From contig JAQUYR010000001.1 in NCBI GenBank assembly GCA_028691715.1, positions 30,282 to 94,281 on the forward strand: a DNA stretch of 64,000 bases, given 5' to 3'. The DNA is from Bacilli bacterium (lineage in GTDB: Bacteria > Bacillota_I > Bacilli_A > ML615J-28 > CAG-698). The number at the start of each line of letters is the position of its first letter. The first letter of the stretch is position 1. The position numbers and the translations under genes are program-made. Below the pieces are notes generated by a model, which made no database searches, was not told where the DNA came from, and saw only the letters and a list, made by a program, of their open reading frames with translations. Positions 17,494-28,837 of the stretch are shown here, piece after piece.

Positions 17494-17856
17494 TTAAACG
17501 AATTCTATAATCGCCATAGATGCAGAATCTCCGCGTCTAGGACCTGTTTTTAATACTCTTGTATATCCGCCTTTTCTGTCTTGATATTTTGGAGCAATTT
17601 CTGAGAATAGTTTTTGAACTGCATATTCCTTCTCATTTGCCATTTCAAATCTAACAAGCTCAGCAGCTTGGCATCTTGCAGCTAAAGTACCTTTTTTACC
17701 AAGAGTAACCATTTTATCGGCCAATCTTTGTAGTTCTTTAGCTTTATAAAGAGTAGTTTCAATACGTTCATTAATTATAAGATCGGTAATTAAATCTCTA
17801 AGTAAAGCCTTACGTTGAGCAGAATTACGACCTAATCTTCGATAACCTAATGACAT
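17494..17856 (-). CDS. rplQ: 50S ribosomal protein L17
   Basis: 120 residues beginning [20 protein letters not shown], the invariant L17 start, with [22 protein letters not shown] at the end (typical C-terminus). Last gene of the alpha operon, 29 bases after rpoA and followed by a strong terminator. The usual next gene, ecfA1, lies about 6 kb further on. Confidence 0.97.
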   Translation of the reverse strand: MSLGYRRLGRNSAQRKALLRDLITDLIINERIETTLYKAKELQRLADKMVTLGKKGTLAARCQAAELVRFEMANEKEYAVQKLFSEIAPKYQDRKGGYTRVLKTGPRRGDSASMAIIEFV

Positions 17857-17885
17857 TAATTTAGTCCTCCCTTTGGTTTTTTTGA

Positions 17886-18962
17886 CTAGAAAATATCATC
17901 ATCAGATGAAATATCATCATCGTCTTTTTCGATATCTTCATTGTCTAAGTAACTAGTATCAGCATCATAAGTACGGCGTAAATCTAAACCTATTTCTCGA
18001 AGTTTTTGAACAACTTCTTTTAGTGATTTACGGCCTAGGTTTCTTACTCTCATCATTTCTTCTTCATTCTTTTGAGTAAGATCACCAACAGTATTAATGC
18101 CAGCACGTTTTAAGCAATTGTAAGAACGAACCGATAAATCTAGTTCTTCAATCTTCTTTTCAAATTTCTTGTTAGAAACTTTTTCTTCTCGTTCATACAT
18201 ATATTGTTCTTGAACAACAATCTCGTTCAAGTGTGATACAACTTCAAAATGCTCTAGTAAAAACTTAGAAGCCAGTGAAATAGCATCAGCTGGTTTAATG
18301 GAATTGTTTGTCCAAACTTCCATTGTAAGCTTGTCAAAATCAACATCTTCATCAACCCTGGTTTTTTCAGAAATATATTTAACTTTTGTGATTGGTGTAT
18401 ATATTGAATCGATAGCAATTCGTGTAGTTATGATATTTCCACTCTTGTCTTTACAAAAGATTTTATTTTCATCAGCACTAACATATCCAACACCTCTTCT
18501 CGCATAGAATCTAGCCTTAAATTTTCCGCCTTTTTCTAATGTAGCAATAACTTGTTTTGGATTTACTATCTTTAATTCACTACTGCACTCTAAATCTCCA
18601 GCAGTTACAACTCTTTCTCCTTCCACATTAACGCTAAGTTCGTATAGATCTTGAACATCCTGTGGCATTGATTTAAATAATTTATCCTCATCTATAGAGA
18701 TGATTACATTTTTTAAATTTAATATTATTTCTGTTACGTCTTCTAGAAATCCACTTAAAGCCATGAATTCATGTGCAACCCCTTCAACATCCATAGCTAC
18801 AATTGCCACCCCTGGCATAGATGATAGCAATACACGCCTAAGTGCATTACCCAAAGTAATTCCATATCCTCTTTCTAATGGAGAGATAATGAATTTACCA
18901 TAATTCTCTGAATCGCTTGATTCAGCAGTGGTTTGAGGTTTAATAAATTCGAATTTTCTCAT
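17886..18962 (-). CDS. rpoA: DNA-directed RNA polymerase subunit alpha
   Basis: 358 residues. The N-terminal dimerisation domain has [22 protein letters not shown]. The C-terminal domain (about 260-330) carries [17 protein letters not shown] and [16 protein letters not shown], which bind UP elements and activators. A strongly acidic tail of about 30 residues ([15 protein letters not shown]) extends beyond the usual C-terminus, making the protein longer than the roughly 314 residues of Bacillus. Between rpsK and rplQ as expected. Confidence 0.97.
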   Translation of the reverse strand: MRKFEFIKPQTTAESSDSENYGKFIISPLERGYGITLGNALRRVLLSSMPGVAIVAMDVEGVAHEFMALSGFLEDVTEIILNLKNVIISIDEDKLFKSMPQDVQDLYELSVNVEGERVVTAGDLECSSELKIVNPKQVIATLEKGGKFKARFYARRGVGYVSADENKIFCKDKSGNIITTRIAIDSIYTPITKVKYISEKTRVDEDVDFDKLTMEVWTNNSIKPADAISLASKFLLEHFEVVSHLNEIVVQEQYMYEREEKVSNKKFEKKIEELDLSVRSYNCLKRAGINTVGDLTQKNEEEMMRVRNLGRKSLKEVVQKLREIGLDLRRTYDADTSYLDNEDIEKDDDDISSDDDIF

Positions 18963-18994
18963 TCGTTCCTCCTTTAAATTTTAATTGTATATTT

Positions 18995-19378
18995 CTATCC
19001 TCTAGGTTGTTTAGGTGGACGACAGCCATTATGTGGTACTGGAGTAACATCTTTAATTGATGTAATTTCAAGTCCAGCAACTTGTAGTGATCTAATAGCA
19101 GCCTCACGCCCAGGACCTGGGCCCTTAACAGAAACTTCAACTTTAATCATTCCGCTATCTAAAGCAGCCTTTGCACAAGCTTCTGATGCTTGTGATGCAG
19201 CAAACGGAGTTGATTTTTTACTACCTTTAAAGCCAAGTGCTCCAGCACTGCTCCAAGCAATGGCATTACCAACTGTATCAGTAATGGTAATGATTGTATT
19301 ATTAAAAGTAGAATGAATATGCGCTACTCCATTGGGAATATTCTTTTTAACTTTACGTTTACGAATTTTACGAGCCAT
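18995..19378 (-). CDS. rpsK: 30S ribosomal protein S11
   Basis: 127 residues; [18 protein letters not shown] and the C-terminal [13 protein letters not shown] region are diagnostic. It lines the platform near the 3' end of 16S rRNA at the E site. Twelve bases after rpsM. Confidence 0.97.
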   Translation of the reverse strand: MARKIRKRKVKKNIPNGVAHIHSTFNNTIITITDTVGNAIAWSSAGALGFKGSKKSTPFAASQASEACAKAALDSGMIKVEVSVKGPGPGREAAIRSLQVAGLEITSIKDVTPVPHNGCRPPKQPRG

Positions 19379-19390
19379 TATTCTACCCTC

Positions 19391-19756
19391 CTATTTCTTC
19401 TTATTAGCTACAGTTTTTACTTTACCTTTACGAGTACGAGCATTACATCTAGTATTTTGTCCTCTTACTGGTAATCCTTTACGGTGACGGATTCCTCTGT
19501 AGCATCCAATTTCCATCAATCTCTTAATATTCATAGCAACTTCTCGACGTAAATCACCTTCAACTTTTAGTGAGGCTATCTCACGTCTAATTGCTGCTAG
19601 TTCTTCTTCACTTAAATTTTTTACGCGTTTGTTTTCATCAACGCCAGCCTTTTGTAATACTTCAATAGCTGTTGGTTTTCCAATTCCATAAATGTATGTT
19701 AGCGAAATTACTACTCGCTTGTCACGTGGAATGTCAACACCAGAAATACGTGCCAT
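19391..19756 (-). CDS. rpsM: 30S ribosomal protein S13
   Basis: 121 residues with [25 protein letters not shown] and the C-terminal [22 protein letters not shown] tail that contacts P-site tRNA. Fifteen bases after rpmJ. Confidence 0.97.
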   Translation of the reverse strand: MARISGVDIPRDKRVVISLTYIYGIGKPTAIEVLQKAGVDENKRVKNLSEEELAAIRREIASLKVEGDLRREVAMNIKRLMEIGCYRGIRHRKGLPVRGQNTRCNARTRKGKVKTVANKKK

Positions 19757-19771
19757 ATTTGCACCTCCTAA

Positions 19772-19885
19772 TTATCCTTGTCTTTGTTTGTGTTTTGGAT
19801 TTTTACAAATAACCATAACTTTTCCGTTACGTTTAATTACTTTACATTGATCACACATTGGTTTTACTGATGGTCTAACCTTCAT
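19772..19885 (-). CDS. rpmJ: 50S ribosomal protein L36
   Basis: A 37-residue frame starting [19 protein letters not shown] and ending PKHKQRQG. It has the complete zinc-ribbon ligand set CxxC...C...H, so this is the zinc-binding form. An AGGAGG site precedes the ATG. Located between infA and rpsM as in other Bacilli. A small GTTCC-GGAA-GGGAC hairpin lies in the 55-base gap upstream. Confidence 0.97.
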   Translation of the reverse strand: MKVRPSVKPMCDQCKVIKRNGKVMVICKNPKHKQRQG

Positions 19886-19940
19886 TTAAATTCCTCCTTA
19901 AATCGTCCCTTCCGGAACTGGGTTTGAATTGATATATTAC

Positions 19941-20159
19941 TTATTTGTGTCGATAAGTAATACGGCCACGTGTTAAGTCGTATGGTGATAGTTCTACAGT
20001 TACTCTATCACCTGGTAAAATGAATATGAAGTTCATACGGATTTTACCAGAAACGTGGGCAATTATTTGATGTCCATTATCCAATTTTACTCTAAAAATA
20101 GAATTTGGTAAGGACTCAGTAACTGTACCTTTTAGTTCTATTACATCACTTTTCGACAT
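19941..20159 (-). CDS. infA: Translation initiation factor IF-1
   Basis: 72 residues from the ATG at 20159 ([11 protein letters not shown]), which has AGGAGG eight bases upstream; an in-frame start six codons earlier is not needed. OB-fold protein with [23 protein letters not shown] and [17 protein letters not shown]. Binds the 30S A site during initiation. The first 14 bases overlap the end of map. Confidence 0.97.
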   Translation of the reverse strand: MSKSDVIELKGTVTESLPNSIFRVKLDNGHQIIAHVSGKIRMNFIFILPGDRVTVELSPYDLTRGRITYRHK

Positions 20160-20919
20160 TGGCAATGCCTCCTTCAATCGTTAATATTTCATATCCTTGT
20201 TCAGTGATAACAATGGAATGTTCAAAATGAGCACTATCGCTTCCATCGGCTGTTACAGTTGTCCAATCATCTTTTAAAATTCTGACATCAGATTTTCCTG
20301 TGTTTACCATTGGTTCAATAGCTAAAGTCATTCCTACTCTTAATACAGGTCCATGACCTGCAGGTCCATAATTAGGAATCATTGGATCCTCATGTAAATC
20401 TCTGCCAACGCCATGACCTGTAAAGTCTTTAACGACACTAAAGCCATTAGCTAGAACATATTCTTCAATTGCATGAGAAATATCGGATAAACGATTTTGG
20501 GGTTTAGCAAATTCTAAGCCTCTATAAAGAGATTCTTTTGTTACTTCAAGAAGTTTCTTTCTAGATTGGCTTATCTCACCAACACCATGAGTCATAGCGC
20601 TATCACCATGGTAACCTTTATAATTAGCTCCGATGTCGATAGCGATAATATCACCGCTTTTTAATTTAATTTTTTCACTTGGGATACCATGAATGACAAC
20701 ATTATTTATTGAAGCGCAAATAGATCCAGGAAAATCACCATATCCTTTGAATGATGGTGTTGCTCCTGCTGCTCTAATTACATCCTCAGCAATCTTATCG
20801 AGTTGGGCAGTAGAAACCCCTGGAGCTATTGCTTCTTTTACTGCTCTGTGAGCATGAGCAACAATTCTTCCCGCTTCTTTCATCAACTCTATTTCACGAT
20901 TACTCTTAATTAAAATCAT
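20146..20919 (-). CDS. map: Type I methionine aminopeptidase
   Basis: 257 residues from the ATG at 20919, with GGAGG five bases upstream. Metal ligands sit in [23 protein letters not shown] (two Asp), [14 protein letters not shown] (His), [10 protein letters not shown] (Glu) and HFEHSIVIT (Glu). Removes the initiator methionine from new proteins. Overlaps adk by 14 bases upstream and infA by 14 bases downstream. Confidence 0.96.
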   Translation of the reverse strand: MILIKSNREIELMKEAGRIVAHAHRAVKEAIAPGVSTAQLDKIAEDVIRAAGATPSFKGYGDFPGSICASINNVVIHGIPSEKIKLKSGDIIAIDIGANYKGYHGDSAMTHGVGEISQSRKKLLEVTKESLYRGLEFAKPQNRLSDISHAIEEYVLANGFSVVKDFTGHGVGRDLHEDPMIPNYGPAGHGPVLRVGMTLAIEPMVNTGKSDVRILKDDWTTVTADGSDSAHFEHSIVITEQGYEILTIEGGIANVEK

Positions 20920-21565
20920 CAATGCCTCCAAGAAGATTTTTTACCTTCTCAAATATTTTTTCGATATCACCAAAGCCATCTACACTTTTTACCAGCCCCT
21001 GATTATTATAATAATCCATAACTGGTTCTGTTTGTAAATGATAAACGTTTAATCTGTTTTTAATAGTTTCTTCAGTATCATCAACTCTTTGAATTAAAGT
21101 CCCACCACACAAATCGCAAATACCTTCAACTTTAGGTTTTTTGTTAGTCATGTGATAGCTCTCTTTACATTTTGAACAAGTTCTTCTACCGACAATTCTC
21201 TCTATTAAAATTCTGTCATCAATATCAACGTTTAAAACAGCGTCTAATTTGATTTCTAGATTTTTTAACATCTGATCTAGTGCTTTCGCCTGAGCTATTG
21301 TTCTAGGGAAGCCATCTAAAAGAAAACCATTTTTGCAGTCGTCCTTAAGAAGTCTTTCCCTAACTAGTTCAATAGTCACGCTGTCAGGGACTAAATCACC
21401 TTTATCAATATAGCTTTTTGCCTCTAAACCTACTTTTGTTTGTTTAGAGATTGCTTCTCTAAACATATCACCAGTAGAAATATGAGGTATTTTATAATAG
21501 TCTTTAATTAATGCAGCTTGAGTGCCTTTACCAGCCCCCGGAGCTCCCATTATTAATAAACGCAT
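20906..21565 (-). CDS. adk: Adenylate kinase
   Basis: 219 residues from the ATG at 21565 with AGGAGAG upstream. P-loop [10 protein letters not shown] near the N-terminus, GFPRTIAQA, and a zinc-binding LID with CSKC...CDLC, usual for Gram-positive enzymes. Interconverts AMP, ADP and ATP. Ten bases after secY. Confidence 0.96.
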   Translation of the reverse strand: MRLLIMGAPGAGKGTQAALIKDYYKIPHISTGDMFREAISKQTKVGLEAKSYIDKGDLVPDSVTIELVRERLLKDDCKNGFLLDGFPRTIAQAKALDQMLKNLEIKLDAVLNVDIDDRILIERIVGRRTCSKCKESYHMTNKKPKVEGICDLCGGTLIQRVDDTEETIKNRLNVYHLQTEPVMDYYNNQGLVKSVDGFGDIEKIFEKVKNLLGGIDDFN

Positions 21566-21575
21566 AATCTCTCTC

Positions 21576-22862
21576 CTAGTCAATAAAGCCGCGATATTGC
21601 TTTTCTTGGCTTTGAGTCTTTATTTGTTTAGCAGTTTCAATAGCAACACCTACAACGATGATTAAACTTGTTCCACCAACTCTAACTGAAGATGGTAGGT
21701 CAAAGATATTCGAAATGACAATTGGTAAGGCAGCAACGAATGCTAAATATGTTGCACCAACCATCGTGATTTTGAATAACACTCTTGAAATATAGGATGC
21801 AGTTTCATCACCAGGTCTGATACCAGGAATATAGGCATTTTGTTTTTGTAAATTTTCTGACATCTTCTCTGGATCCATTTGCAAGAACGCATAGAAGAAA
21901 GAGAACACAAAAATTAAAACGATATATAGTACAAATCCTATTGGTTCATCAGTCGAAAAGATATTATTTATCCATGTTTTCGCAGTTGAAGCCGATAAGA
22001 AATTTGAAATTGTTGTTGGTAAACTCATCAATGTTGAGGCAAAGATAACGGGAATAACGTTTGCTGAATTCAATTTAATTGGAACGTTAGAATCACTTTT
22101 ACCTCTAAAAGATGCTGTTGCCGGTCTGTTTGCATATTGAATAGGAATTTTTCTTTGAGCGGTTTCCATAAAGATAACACCGATAATAATAACGATCATT
22201 AGTATTATAACGCCGAAGAAAATGAAAATATTTCCTATTTTTTCGCCACCAGAGATTATATATGTTTGAATTAAATCATTGATCATATCAGGGAAACTAG
22301 CAATAATACCAGCAACGATAATCATAGAAGTTCCGTTACCAACACCTTTTTGAGTAATTCTTTCAGCAATCCATAAAACAAACGCTGTACCAGCAGTCAT
22401 TACCACTGATAAGTATATATATGTAAGTGGTGTTATAGGAGTTCCAGGACCAAACAAAGCATTATTATATGATACTGAAATACCAATAGTCAATGTCATC
22501 GCTTGTACGAAGGCTAGACCTAAGGCAACATATCTTGTCAATTGGTTTAATTTTTCTTTACCAATTTCTCCCTCATCAGCCCATTCTTTTAAAACAGGAA
22601 CGATATCCATTTGTAATAATTGGATAACGATTGATGATGTGATATAAGGAGTTATACCTAATGCTACAATTGAGAAATTAGATAAGGCTCCACCACTGAA
22701 GACATCTAAGAAACCAAACATTGATTCTCCAGAAGAGAACAATTGTTTTACATACTCTATTTTAACAAATGGTACTTGAATAAAATAACCAAAACGATAT
22801 ATGAAAAGAAATAATGCAGTAAATAATAAGCTAATCCATATTTTTTTATTTTTGATTGCCAT
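21576..22862 (-). CDS. secY: Protein translocase subunit SecY
   Basis: 428 residues with ten predicted membrane helices. ITPYITSSIVIQLLQMDIVP in helix 2 and the cytosolic loops RKIPIQYANR and YIPGIRPG are family landmarks. Forms the SecYEG channel used by the many lipoproteins in this window. Two bases after rplO; no secE or secG in view. Confidence 0.97.
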   Translation of the reverse strand: MAIKNKKIWISLLFTALFLFIYRFGYFIQVPFVKIEYVKQLFSSGESMFGFLDVFSGGALSNFSIVALGITPYITSSIVIQLLQMDIVPVLKEWADEGEIGKEKLNQLTRYVALGLAFVQAMTLTIGISVSYNNALFGPGTPITPLTYIYLSVVMTAGTAFVLWIAERITQKGVGNGTSMIIVAGIIASFPDMINDLIQTYIISGGEKIGNIFIFFGVIILMIVIIIGVIFMETAQRKIPIQYANRPATASFRGKSDSNVPIKLNSANVIPVIFASTLMSLPTTISNFLSASTAKTWINNIFSTDEPIGFVLYIVLIFVFSFFYAFLQMDPEKMSENLQKQNAYIPGIRPGDETASYISRVLFKITMVGATYLAFVAALPIVISNIFDLPSSVRVGGTSLIIVVGVAIETAKQIKTQSQEKQYRGFID

Positions 22863-22864
22863 AT

Positions 22865-23311
22865 TTAGATTACCTCTATTTTTCCACCAGCTTCAACGAT
22901 TTCCTTTTCTGCTGATTTAGAAAATTTATGAGCACATACTATTAGATTTTTCTCTAATTTACCATTTCCTAAAACCTTAATATTTTTTGCATTTTTGCTT
23001 ATTAGTCCCGCTTTAACTAATATTTCAGAAGTAACTTTACTTCCAGCTTCGAAACAATCACAGTTTAAGTCAGCAACATTAACAACGGCATAATCTTTTC
23101 TGTTCATGTTTGTGAATCCACGTTTTGGCAATCTCTTGAATAATGGAGTTTGACCACCCTCAAAACCTGGGCGAACACCACCACCACTACGAGAATTTTG
23201 TCCTTTGCTTCCACGACCACTTGTTTTTCCGTGACCGCTGCCTGTTCCGCGACCAATACGTTTTTTACTATGTCTTGCGCCATCTACAGGCTTTAAATCA
23301 TGTAATTCCAT
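22865..23311 (-). CDS. rplO: 50S ribosomal protein L15
   Basis: 148 residues. The glycine/arginine-rich N-terminus [19 protein letters not shown] and [18 protein letters not shown] identify L15. Precedes secY with a 2-base gap, as in the spc operon of most bacteria. Confidence 0.97.
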   Translation of the reverse strand: MELHDLKPVDGARHSKKRIGRGTGSGHGKTSGRGSKGQNSRSGGGVRPGFEGGQTPLFKRLPKRGFTNMNRKDYAVVNVADLNCDCFEAGSKVTSEILVKAGLISKNAKNIKVLGNGKLEKNLIVCAHKFSKSAEKEIVEAGGKIEVI

Positions 23312-23321
23312 GTGAGCCTCC

Positions 23322-23513
23322 TTAATCTTCTAACACTTCTATTAAATGACTAACAGTTGCAACCATACCACGAACTGCTTCGTTATCTGGTCTTGTTACC
23401 ACTTGGTTAATCTTAGATAGTCCTAAAGCTTTTAAAGTCTTTCCTTGATTGGGTTTACGACCAAATGAGCTTTTAACTAATTTAATAGTAATAGTTTTTT
23501 CTTTTTTTGCCAT
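23322..23513 (-). CDS. rpmD: 50S ribosomal protein L30
   Basis: 63 residues: [23 protein letters not shown] followed by [14 protein letters not shown]. Normal bacterial short form. Between rpsE (6 bases) and rplO (10 bases). Confidence 0.96.
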   Translation of the reverse strand: MAKKEKTITIKLVKSSFGRKPNQGKTLKALGLSKINQVVTRPDNEAVRGMVATVSHLIEVLED

Positions 23514-23519
23514 ATTTCT

Positions 23520-24050
23520 CTACCCCAAAATTTCCTCAGGCTTTTTTCCTCTAATTTCAGCAACTTGTTCTACTGTTCTTAGAGATTCAAGTCCTTGCAT
23601 AGTCGCTCTAACTATGTTAATAGGAGTACTTGAGCCTATTGATTTTGATAATATATCAGAAATTCCTGCCAATTCAACAACGGCACGAACAGGTCCACCG
23701 GCGATAACTCCAGTTCCATCTGGTGCTGGTTTTAAGAATACTCTTCCTGCTCCATAAATTCCTGTTACAGAATGAGGAATTGTTGTGTTTACAATTGGAA
23801 CATTGATTAAGTTTCTCTTAGCATCTTCAACTGCTTTTTTAATAGCATCAGGAATTTCAATAGCTTTACCAGTACCAAGTCCTACACGACCTTTTCTATC
23901 GCCTACTACTACTAAAGCACTAAAGCGATATCTTCTACCACCTTTAACAACCTTAGTTACATGGTTGATACTTACAACACGTTCCTCGAACTCTTTAACG
24001 ACTTCTTCAACAACTTTTCTACTTTTTCTATTATCTTTATCTTGTTTCAT
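23520..24050 (-). CDS. rpsE: 30S ribosomal protein S5
   Basis: 176 residues with [23 protein letters not shown] and [20 protein letters not shown]. Involved in decoding fidelity and mRNA unwinding. Ten bases after rplR. Confidence 0.97.
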   Translation of the reverse strand: MKQDKDNRKSRKVVEEVVKEFEERVVSINHVTKVVKGGRRYRFSALVVVGDRKGRVGLGTGKAIEIPDAIKKAVEDAKRNLINVPIVNTTIPHSVTGIYGAGRVFLKPAPDGTGVIAGGPVRAVVELAGISDILSKSIGSSTPINIVRATMQGLESLRTVEQVAEIRGKKPEEILG

Positions 24051-24060
24051 CGTTAACCTC

Positions 24061-24423
24061 CTAGAACTTCAATCCAGCGTCTCTAGCAGCATCGGCTAAA
24101 GCCTTAACTCTTCCGTGATATAGGTATCCACCACGGTCAAAGACAACGCCTTCAATCTTTTTCTCTAACGCTCTTTTTGCTATTAAAGCACCAACTTGTT
24201 TTGCTGCTTCAACATTTGAACCATTTTCTAATTTTAATTCTTTGTCTATACTAGATGCACTTACGATAGTTACACCTTCTACATCATCGATTACTTGAGC
24301 ATAAATATGTGCATTTGATCTGAACACATTTAAACGAGGTAAGGTAGATGTTCCACTAATATTCTTACGAATTCTTAAATGACGAATACTGCGTGTTTCA
24401 TTACGCGATTTTTTTGTGATCAC
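24061..24423 (-). CDS. rplR: 50S ribosomal protein L18
   Basis: 120 residues with [23 protein letters not shown] and the C-terminal [21 protein letters not shown]. Binds 5S rRNA with L5. Seventeen bases after rplF. Confidence 0.97.
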   Translation of the reverse strand: MITKKSRNETRSIRHLRIRKNISGTSTLPRLNVFRSNAHIYAQVIDDVEGVTIVSASSIDKELKLENGSNVEAAKQVGALIAKRALEKKIEGVVFDRGGYLYHGRVKALADAARDAGLKF

Positions 24424-24440
24424 TACTCATACGCTCCTTT

Positions 24441-24980
24441 CTATTTAGCTTTCTTTCCTTCTTTACGACGAACTATTTCGCCTTTATAACGAATACCTTT
24501 ACCTAGATAAGGTTCTGGTTTTCTTACTTCTCTAATTTCTGCAGCAAATTGACCAACAGCTTGTTTGTCAATTCCTTTAACAACTACTTCTGTTTGTGTT
24601 GGAACTTCAACAGTAATTCCTTGAGGAATTTCCATTTCGATTAGATGAGAATATCCAGCGGCAATCACTAAAACATTTCCTTTCAAAGAAGCACGATAAC
24701 CTGTTCCTTGAATTTCTAATCCCTTTACGAAACCATTAGTAACACCTTCTACCATATTGTGTAAAAGGGCTCTAGTTGTTCCGTGAAGAGTTTTATGTTC
24801 TTGTGAATCGCTTGGTCTAGCAATCTTAACATCTGTTCCACTAACAGTGATAGTCATTTCTGGACATAATTTTTGACTGATCTCACCTTTAGGTCCTTTG
24901 ACTACTACTAAATTTTCAGGTTGTACCTCAACAGATACACCTTCTGCTAACTTAATTACTTTATTACCGACTCTTGACAT
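24441..24980 (-). CDS. rplF: 50S ribosomal protein L6
   Basis: 179 residues: SRVGNKVIKLAEGV at the start and KPEPYLGKGIRYKGE near the end, the conserved rRNA-binding tail. Twelve bases after rpsH. Confidence 0.97.
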   Translation of the reverse strand: MSRVGNKVIKLAEGVSVEVQPENLVVVKGPKGEISQKLCPEMTITVSGTDVKIARPSDSQEHKTLHGTTRALLHNMVEGVTNGFVKGLEIQGTGYRASLKGNVLVIAAGYSHLIEMEIPQGITVEVPTQTEVVVKGIDKQAVGQFAAEIREVRKPEPYLGKGIRYKGEIVRRKEGKKAK

Positions 24981-24992
24981 ACTAAAACCTCC

Positions 24993-25403
24993 TTACCAAA
25001 CATAAGCTACAACTTCGCCACCAAAATTTTTTTGGCGTGCTTCTTTGTCAGTCATAACTCCATTTGATGTTGAAACAATAGCGATACCTAAGCCATTTAA
25101 TACTTTGGGCATTTCGCTTGCTTTAGCATAAACTCTTAAACCAGGTTTTGATATACGAGTTAAGCCTTTAATTACTCTTTCTTTTTTATCAGTATATTTA
25201 AGAGCAACTTTAAGGGTATTCTTTGTAACACCTTTTTCTGTAACAGAAACAAGTTCTACATCTTTGATATATCCTTCATTCTTGATAACATTTAAAATTT
25301 CTTGTTTGATTTTTGATGCTGGAATCTCCACATATTCATGCTTCATTTGATTGGCATTACGAATACGAGTAAGCATATCAGCAATTGGATCTGTCATTAC
25401 CAT
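24993..25403 (-). CDS. rpsH: 30S ribosomal protein S8
   Basis: 136 residues with [28 protein letters not shown] and the C-terminal [21 protein letters not shown]. The first ATG at 25403 has GGAG seven bases upstream; a second ATG two codons later is equally plausible. Confidence 0.96.
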   Translation of the reverse strand: MVMTDPIADMLTRIRNANQMKHEYVEIPASKIKQEILNVIKNEGYIKDVELVSVTEKGVTKNTLKVALKYTDKKERVIKGLTRISKPGLRVYAKASEMPKVLNGLGIAIVSTSNGVMTDKEARQKNFGGEVVAYVW

Positions 25404-25417
25404 AGATAGTCTCCTTT

Positions 25418-25603
25418 CTACCAGCTAGATTTAGTTACGCCAGGAATTTGTCCCTTATTGGCTAACTCTCTAAAGCAGACACGGCATAATTTGAATTTAC
25501 GGTATACAGCATGTGGTCTTCCACAACGCTCGCAACGAGTATATTCTCTAACTTTGAACTTTTGAGTTCTTTTATTTCTAATTTTTAATGATGTTTTAGC
25601 CAT
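25418..25603 (-). CDS. rpsN: 30S ribosomal protein S14, zinc-binding type
   Basis: 61 residues with a four-cysteine zinc ribbon [10 protein letters not shown]...CRVC and the C-terminal [16 protein letters not shown]. This is the short type Z form common in Bacillota. Fifteen bases after rplE. Confidence 0.97.
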   Translation of the reverse strand: MAKTSLKIRNKRTQKFKVREYTRCERCGRPHAVYRKFKLCRVCFRELANKGQIPGVTKSSW

Positions 25604-25618
25604 AGTTCTACTCCCTCA

Positions 25619-26158
25619 CTACTTCTTAAATGGCATTCCCAATAGGCTTAATAATTCTCGGCCTTCTTCATCGGTTTTTGCTGTTGTAACAATTACGATA
25701 TCCATACCACGAATTTTTAATACTTTGTCATAATTGATTTCTGGAAAAATCAATTGTTCTTTAATACCTATTGTATAATTACCACGACCATCAAAAGAGT
25801 CTTTGCTTAAGCCTCTGAAGTCTCTAACTCGAGGAAGAGCAACAGATACTAATTTGTCATAAAATTCGTACATTCTTTCTCCTCTAAGAGTTACTTTACA
25901 TCCGATTGCAACACCTTCACGAAGTTTAAATGCAGCTATTGATTTCTTAGCTTTTGTAATAATTGGTTTTTGACCAGTTATTTGTGTTAAATCTTCAACA
26001 GCAGCATCTAATGCTTTAGCATTTACGATAGCATCACCAACGCCCATATTTACTACAATCTTCTCTAATTTAGGAGCTTGCATAGCGGAAGTATAAGAGA
26101 ACTTCTTGATTAATGCGCTTTTTACATTTTCATTGTAATTTAATTGTACACGATTCAT
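25619..26158 (-). CDS. rplE: 50S ribosomal protein L5
   Basis: 179 residues with [14 protein letters not shown] and [13 protein letters not shown]...[10 protein letters not shown]. Binds 5S rRNA and contacts P-site tRNA. Ten bases after rplX. Confidence 0.97.
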   Translation of the reverse strand: MNRVQLNYNENVKSALIKKFSYTSAMQAPKLEKIVVNMGVGDAIVNAKALDAAVEDLTQITGQKPIITKAKKSIAAFKLREGVAIGCKVTLRGERMYEFYDKLVSVALPRVRDFRGLSKDSFDGRGNYTIGIKEQLIFPEINYDKVLKIRGMDIVIVTTAKTDEEGRELLSLLGMPFKK

Positions 26159-26168
26159 ATTTCTCCTC

Positions 26169-26480
26169 CTACTTATCTAGCAAGTTTCCAGATTTTTTAG
26201 CGAAACGAACTTTCTTACCATTTTCTTCTTTATAGCCTACTCTAGAAACTTGACTAGCCTTAGTATCGTAAACCATAACATTTGAAATAGCAATTGGAGC
26301 TTCCTTTTTAATAATTCCGCCGTCTGGATTTGCATTTGATGGTCTAGTATGACGTGAAATAATGTTTACGCCTTCAACAACAACGCGATTATCGCTGACT
26401 AAAACCTTCAAAACCTTTCCTATTTTGCCTTTATTATCACCGCTAATTACTTTAACGGTATCACCTTTTTTAACAAACAT
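26169..26480 (-). CDS. rplX: 50S ribosomal protein L24
   Basis: 103 residues; the KOW motif [21 protein letters not shown] and the [21 protein letters not shown] loop are clear. An early assembly protein. Ten bases after rplN. Confidence 0.97.
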   Translation of the reverse strand: MFVKKGDTVKVISGDNKGKIGKVLKVLVSDNRVVVEGVNIISRHTRPSNANPDGGIIKKEAPIAISNVMVYDTKASQVSRVGYKEENGKKVRFAKKSGNLLDK

Positions 26481-26490
26481 ACTTTCCTCC

Positions 26491-26859
26491 TTATAAAACC
26501 TCAGGAGCTAAGGAAATTATTTTCATAAAGTCCTTATCACGTAATTCACGGGCAACTGGGCCAAAAATACGTGTTCCTTTAGGAGTTTTATCATCACGAA
26601 TAATAACTGCAGCATTATCATCAAATTTAATGTAACTACCATCAGTTCTTCTTAAAGCGCTCCTTGTTCTAACAATTACTGCTTTAACAACTTCACCTTT
26701 TTTAACAGTGCCACCAGGAGTTGCACTTTTTACAGTAGCAACAATAATATCGCCAACACTTGCATATCTGCGTCTTGTTCCGCCTAATACTTTAATTGTT
26801 AAGATTTCTTTAGCACCTGAATTGTCGGCTACTTTTAATCTCGATTCTTGTTGTATCAT
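26491..26859 (-). CDS. rplN: 50S ribosomal protein L14
   Basis: 122 residues starting [18 protein letters not shown], the invariant L14 N-terminus, and ending [12 protein letters not shown]. Twelve bases after rpsQ. Confidence 0.97.
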   Translation of the reverse strand: MIQQESRLKVADNSGAKEILTIKVLGGTRRRYASVGDIIVATVKSATPGGTVKKGEVVKAVIVRTRSALRRTDGSYIKFDDNAAVIIRDDKTPKGTRIFGPVARELRDKDFMKIISLAPEVL

Positions 26860-26871
26860 TATTTTCGCCTC

Positions 26872-27132
26872 CTATAGTTGGACAGCACGTTCAACTATTT
26901 CAACTAAACGGAATTTCTTTGTTTTTGATAATGGTCTTGTTTCCATAATCTTAACGATATCTCCCATCTTAGCATCATTAGTTTCATCATGAGCTGTGAA
27001 CTTCTTAGTATATTCAACGCGCTTTCCATATAGAGGATGCTTGCGATATGTAGTAATTAAAACTTTGATAGTTTTATCTTCTTTAGTTGATACAACTTTA
27101 CCAGTGTATTCTTTTCTACTATTTCTTTCCAT
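26872..27132 (-). CDS. rpsQ: 30S ribosomal protein S17
   Basis: 86 residues from the ATG at 27132 ([15 protein letters not shown]), which has GGAGGAG immediately upstream; a start ten codons earlier would overlap rpmC. OB-fold with [24 protein letters not shown]. Ten bases after rpmC. Confidence 0.96.
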   Translation of the reverse strand: MERNSRKEYTGKVVSTKEDKTIKVLITTYRKHPLYGKRVEYTKKFTAHDETNDAKMGDIVKIMETRPLSKTKKFRLVEIVERAVQL

Positions 27133-27142
27133 AGTCTCCTCC

Positions 27143-27385
27143 TTATTTAGCCTCGTTTGCACGTTCAGTTAAAATTGTCTTCATACGAGCAATTTGCTTT
27201 TTTGTTTTACTGATTTGTGCTGTATTTTCCAATTTACCTACTGCAGCTTGGAAACGCAAATTAAACAATTCTTGCTTTAATTCCTTAATATTTTCTTCAA
27301 TAGTGGTAACGTCTAATTTACGAAGTTTGTCTGTTTCTGACTCTCTAATGATTGGAGCAACAACTTTATTTTCTTTCTTAGCCAT
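27143..27385 (-). CDS. rpmC: 50S ribosomal protein L29
   Basis: 80 residues from the ATG at 27385 (MAKKENK), overlapping rplP by 8 bases. The helical hairpin [24 protein letters not shown] is diagnostic. An N-terminal extension of about 20 residues, lysine-rich at first, precedes the usual 60- to 65-residue protein. Sits near the exit tunnel. Confidence 0.94.
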   Translation of the reverse strand: MAKKENKVVAPIIRESETDKLRKLDVTTIEENIKELKQELFNLRFQAAVGKLENTAQISKTKKQIARMKTILTERANEAK

Positions 27386-27803
27386 TATTCTCACCACTTT
27401 CTTTCTTGATTATTTTTGTTGGAATAGGTAATTTATGAGCAGCAAGTCTTAATGCTTCACGAGCAATTTCTTCACTTACTCCACCAATTTCAAACATAAC
27501 TGTACCTCTTTTTACTACAGCAACGTAGCAATCAGGAGCACCTTTACCACCACCCATACGAACTTCAAGAGGCTTATGAGTTTGTGCCATATGAGGGAAT
27601 ATTCTAATCCAAACAGCACCTTCACGCTTCATATAACGAGTCATCGCAATACGAGCTGCCTCAATTTGTTGAGTAGTAAGCCAAGTTCCAAGTTGAGCTT
27701 GTAATCCGTATTCACCAAAATTAATTTCTTTAGCACCTTTTGCCTTACCTTCATAACTTACACGATGAGGACGACGATACTTTGTTCTTTTAGGCATCAA
27801 CAT
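27378..27803 (-). CDS. rplP: 50S ribosomal protein L16
   Basis: 141 residues with [21 protein letters not shown] and [20 protein letters not shown]. The first ATG at 27803 has GGAGG ten bases upstream; an ATG two codons later gives the classical MPKRTK start. Two bases after rpsC. Confidence 0.96.
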   Translation of the reverse strand: MLMPKRTKYRRPHRVSYEGKAKGAKEINFGEYGLQAQLGTWLTTQQIEAARIAMTRYMKREGAVWIRIFPHMAQTHKPLEVRMGGGKGAPDCYVAVVKRGTVMFEIGGVSEEIAREALRLAAHKLPIPTKIIKKESGENNG

Positions 27804-27805
27804 AA

Positions 27806-28462
27806 TTAATTTGCCTCCTTCTTAGTCTTCTTGGCTGGTAAAACTTCTCCTTTACAAATCCAAACTTTTACACCTAGTTTACCATAAGTTGTATTTGCTT
27901 CTGCAAGAGCATAGTCAATGTCAGATCTAAGAGTGTGTAGAGGAACAGTTCCTTCACTGTAACCTTCACGACGAGCCATTTCAGCGCCTCCTAAACGGCC
28001 AGCGATTGAAGTCTTGATACCTTTGGCACCAGCCTTCATACATCTTTGAATAGCCATTTTTTGAACACGTCTAAATGATGCTCTGTTCTCCAATTGTTCT
28101 GCCATATTTCTAGCAACCAACATTGCATCTAAGTCTGGATTTTTGATCTCGACAACACTTAAAAATATTGTCTTACCAGTCATCTTTTGTAATTTTTCTA
28201 CTATTTGAGCTTTAATAGCTCCGTCACGGCCAATAACTACACCTGGTTTAGCAGTGTGAATAGTTAACATGATTTTAGTTTTTGTACGTTCGATTTCTAC
28301 TGTTGACACATATGCCTTTTTATAGAAATCTTGAATTGTTTCACGAATCTTAAAATCTTCGTGTAATAATGCAGGAACTTCTAATTTATTTGCATACCAT
28401 TTAGATTCCCAGTCACGAATTATACCAACTCTTAATCCTATTGGATTAACTTTTTGTCCCAT
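27806..28462 (-). CDS. rpsC: 30S ribosomal protein S3
   Basis: 218 residues with [22 protein letters not shown], a KH domain ([13 protein letters not shown]) and the C-terminal [17 protein letters not shown]. mRNA entry-site protein. Nine bases after rplV. Confidence 0.97.
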   Translation of the reverse strand: MGQKVNPIGLRVGIIRDWESKWYANKLEVPALLHEDFKIRETIQDFYKKAYVSTVEIERTKTKIMLTIHTAKPGVVIGRDGAIKAQIVEKLQKMTGKTIFLSVVEIKNPDLDAMLVARNMAEQLENRASFRRVQKMAIQRCMKAGAKGIKTSIAGRLGGAEMARREGYSEGTVPLHTLRSDIDYALAEANTTYGKLGVKVWICKGEVLPAKKTKKEAN

Positions 28463-28471
28463 GTGTTCCTC

Positions 28472-28825
28472 CTATTCCCTTTCTGCAAGAACAATTGTTA
28501 TATGACTTGTTCTTTTTAAAAGTGCACTACCACTACCTTTTGCTCTAGGCAACATACGTTTTAAAGTTGGTCCTTCGTTAACATAGCCTTCTTTAACAAA
28601 TAATAGTTTTTGATCCATCTTTTTATTATTAACAGCATTTGCTGTTGCTGATTTTAAAACTTTTTCGATTACTTCTGTTGATCCTTTAGGAGTTAACTTA
28701 AGAATAGCAACAGCCTCACCGATACTTTTTCCTCTTATCATATCCATAACTAAACGGGCTTTACGAGGAGTAACACGAACAGTTTTAGCGATAGCTTTAG
28801 CTTCTAATTTTACTACTTCTTCCAT
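28472..28825 (-). CDS. rplV: 50S ribosomal protein L22
   Basis: 117 residues with [22 protein letters not shown] and the tunnel loop region [23 protein letters not shown]. Twelve bases after rpsS. Confidence 0.97.
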   Translation of the reverse strand: MEEVVKLEAKAIAKTVRVTPRKARLVMDMIRGKSIGEAVAILKLTPKGSTEVIEKVLKSATANAVNNKKMDQKLLFVKEGYVNEGPTLKRMLPRAKGSGSALLKRTSHITIVLAERE

Positions 28826-28837
28826 TATGCCATCCTC

